DNA of 64,000 nucleotides from NCBI GenBank assembly GCA_905221605.1, contig CAJNDS010001236.1, forward strand, positions 497,001 through 561,000. The letters run 5' to 3'. The notes below the pieces were generated by a model. It saw only the letters and a list, made by a program, of their open reading frames with translations. It had not been told where the DNA came from and searched no databases. The number at the start of each line of letters is the position of its first letter. Position 1 is the stretch's first letter. The stretch is from Symbiodinium natans (taxonomy: Eukaryota; Sar; Dinophyceae; Suessiales; Symbiodiniaceae). The position numbers and the translations under genes are program-made. Shown one piece after another: positions 62,084 through 64,000 of the stretch.

Positions 62084-62114
62084 GCCGGCCATCAAGGTCA
62101 AGCCCTTCTCCACC
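62084..62114 (+). CDS. DUF3638-type protein, microexon R7 (31 bp)
   Basis: It starts after CTGCCGAG, contributes one base to an Arg codon, reads PAIKVKPFST and ends at a GC donor (TCCACC|GCAGC) in phase 0. It is supported because both neighbours fit only if this exact piece is used: DLTR then PAIKVKPFST then DLVVNR, matching the family's RP.(V/I)K..PFST.LV..R. Confidence 0.65.
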
Positions 62115-62176
62115 GCAGCTTGCCTTGGGCAGTTCACCCGTCGCAACAAAACCCAATCCTAAGCTCTCAGGGCTCG

Positions 62177-62265
62177 GATTAGGGTTTAGGGTTTAGGGTT
62201 TAGGGTTTAGGGTTTAGGCTTTAGGGTTTAGGGTTTAGGGTTTAGGGTTTAGGGTTTAGGGTCGA
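62177..62265 (+). repeat. TTTAGGG array
   Basis: Array inside intron R7-R8. Confidence 0.95.
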
Positions 62266-62914
62266 GAGTTCTGGCTTGTTACAAGCAGTCCGTGAGGTCA
62301 CCAAGTTTGGGGGCAGGCAGTCGGATTTTGGAGGTTTCGGGTGTTCACTACGAAAACCGCCTTGTTCAAGTGCACAGGCCCAGTTCCAGCTGTAAACATC
62401 CTGGCTGTTGCATCAATGGTAGGGCTGTCTGGGGTTTGTATGTTCTCCCGGGGTCCTATCACAAGCACTGATCCCCGCGCCCGGACATAAGAACACCCAA
62501 GCCCCTAACCTGATTATATATTGACACGGTTTCTTACGAGGAATATGAAAATACAAAACAGCAACTAAGAAACTTGATAGGTAATTTATAAACGGACACG
62601 AAGAGAAGCGGATGCATAGACAAACAGATAGACTGATAAAGCATAGCTCGGCTTATGAAAAGACATAAAGACTTCCTGGGAGGAAGCTCTTTCAGGTGAA
62701 GAGTACTTGTGAGCTCGCCAAAGCTGGATCCATACAAAAAAAAGCCTCGGGAAGCCCTGAAGCTGCGATCCCCGGAGCTTTCGAACTTGCTCAAACTCCC
62801 GCGGCTACTGCGGAAGCTTAATGAAGTTCTCCTAGATCCCAAGAAGTTCACCCAAGAATCTCCCCTCCCAAGCTCGACAAATGTTCAACCAAAGTCACAT
62901 TCCCTAAGCCGTAA

Positions 62915-63018
62915 GCCCTAAGCCCTAAGCCCTCAGCCCTAAACCCTAAATAAACCCTAAACCCTAAACCCTAAACCCTACACCCTAAACCCTAAACCCT
63001 AAACCCTAAACCCTAAAC
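62915..63018 (-). repeat. CCCTAAA array
   Basis: Array inside the same intron R7-R8, opposite in orientation to 62177-62265, ending 9 bp before the acceptor of R8. Confidence 0.95.
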
Positions 63019-63027
63019 CCGCCATAG

Positions 63028-63084
63028 GACCTGGTGGTGAACCGGAAGCTCCTGGTCGCCTACGGGCTGAAAACCTTCCTCTGG
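63028..63084 (+). CDS. DUF3638-type protein, exon R8
   Basis: 57 bp after CGCCATAG, phase 0 to phase 0, with a GA donor (CTCTGG|GACGGG). It reads DLVVNRKLLVAYGLKTFLW. GGAC occurs at both ends of the following intron. The family has LV.NR......L.T..Y..PVH here. Confidence 0.65.
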
Positions 63085-63922
63085 GACGGGTTCCAAGCCC
63101 TGGGATTTTGGGGGGCTTTACGATAAAAAGGGTTTAGGTTTTTGGGGTTTAGGTTTTTGGGGTTTCGGGTTTTAGGGTCCCCAAAAATTTTGTCCCCCAA
63201 ATAGTAGGATTCCGTAATAACAAGGACCCAATAAGGTGCCCCGAAACTCGGAAATCCCCACTTGGCTCCACATGCAACATGTAGCACGTGCTGCTTCCTC
63301 ACCTCGTACTTTGAGTGCTTTTGGCCCGAAGCTTTCCCAAGCCTACATCCAGGCAACCAAAACGCCCCTATGAATTAGGGTTTCGGGGTTGGGGTTTGGG
63401 CGGGCGCTCGGCCTGCTTGGCCTAGTTGGTTTCAGGGCATTTGGGGTTTTAAAGTTATAAGGGCTAGGGTTTTAGATGGTTTTGGGGATTCGTTTCATGG
63501 GGTACAAATAGCTTGGGAATTCGGGATGCGATGTCTTTCGGGCAGGTCACCGCCAGGAGGAAGACTGCCATGGGGCTTGGGGAGGTGATTCGAGTTAAAG
63601 AGGTTTTTCAGCACTTCTTGCGGTGCGAAGTTCGGGCAGCCAAACGGCATGCATCACTGAGCTCTTTCCCTGGGCGCTTAGCCCCAGAACCAGCTGCAGA
63701 CCTTAGTCCTAGTCACCAACATCTAGTCATGCCTTTTCACGCCCATGCCCCATCTGTCTGCGCACGTAAGCTTGAAAAACCAAACCCCAAAGACGCACAA
63801 GTCTGGCTGCAACGGCCCCTACCGAGTGGCCCAAAGCCCGAATGGTCGTGACAAGCATGCCCGAAGTCAAAACATCGAAGCCCGAAGAACCGATCCTGCA
63901 TCTCAAGCCCAAAGACGGGGAG

Positions 63923-64000
63923 GACTTCCATGAGTCTGGGTCCTTGCTGCTCACCTCGTCATTGAGCGGCACTCTCTACCTCACGCTGCTGATGCTTGGG
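63923..64000 (+). CDS. DUF3638-type protein, exon R9 (runs off the window)
   Basis: It starts after ACGGGGAG in phase 0 and reads DFHESGSLLLTSSLSGTLYL then TLLMLG to the last base. It matches the H.S......S.SL...LYL..LRLL helix that follows in the family. The gene continues beyond 64000. Confidence 0.65.

Overview
The window reads as nuclear DNA of a dinoflagellate. The evidence is TTTAGGG-type telomere-motif DNA scattered through the interior, very small exons separated by long repeat-filled introns, and introns whose inferred donors are GT, GC and GA, all ending in AG|G. The genus cannot be fixed from the sequence; a Symbiodiniaceae-like or other suessioid species is a guess. I see no bacterial operons, rRNA, CRISPR array or complete transposase gene. 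One 100-N run at 54664-54763 marks a scaffold join.

There are three zones. (1) 1-21.2 kb: more than 30 short arrays of TTTAGGG or CCCTAAA, and between them short open segments of 50-190 bp with plausible coding sequence and splice borders, nearly all readable on the + strand. (2) 21.8-56.7 kb: an island with almost no telomere motif, bounded on each side by the same 96-bp satellite and the same ~300-bp block. Inside it lie a cysteine-rich repeat-module gene (about 27.9-29.4 kb), possible membrane-protein exons (26-33 kb), a large secreted cysteine-rich multidomain gene (34.6-46.8 kb), and one or more poorly resolved multi-exon genes (49.7-53.7 kb). (3) 56.0-64 kb: again telomere-motif-rich, with small + strand exons that can be joined in phase.

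The exons at 56.8-64.0 kb join into a continuous peptide whose motif order (PLE..H, then ELPR..L.F, LFSKEFGG, MPHAVVL, NADLTRP..K..PFST, LV.NR, SL...LYL..L) resembles the region I recall from very large eukaryotic proteins carrying DUF3638/DUF3645, sometimes annotated as ubiquitinyl-hydrolase-like. The last exons of the left zone have phases compatible with the first exon of the right zone. So both zones may be one gene split by an intron of about 35.7 kb that holds the whole island, or the island may be an assembly misjoin through the repeated satellite.

The main observation is that the introns of this split gene are largely built from telomere-motif arrays. Each GGGTTTA unit contains both a GT and an AG, and many exon borders fall exactly at array edges. 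A 91-bp intron of CCCTAAA repeats also interrupts the unrelated secreted-protein gene at 44.4 kb. All exon borders here are hand-read and need transcript support.
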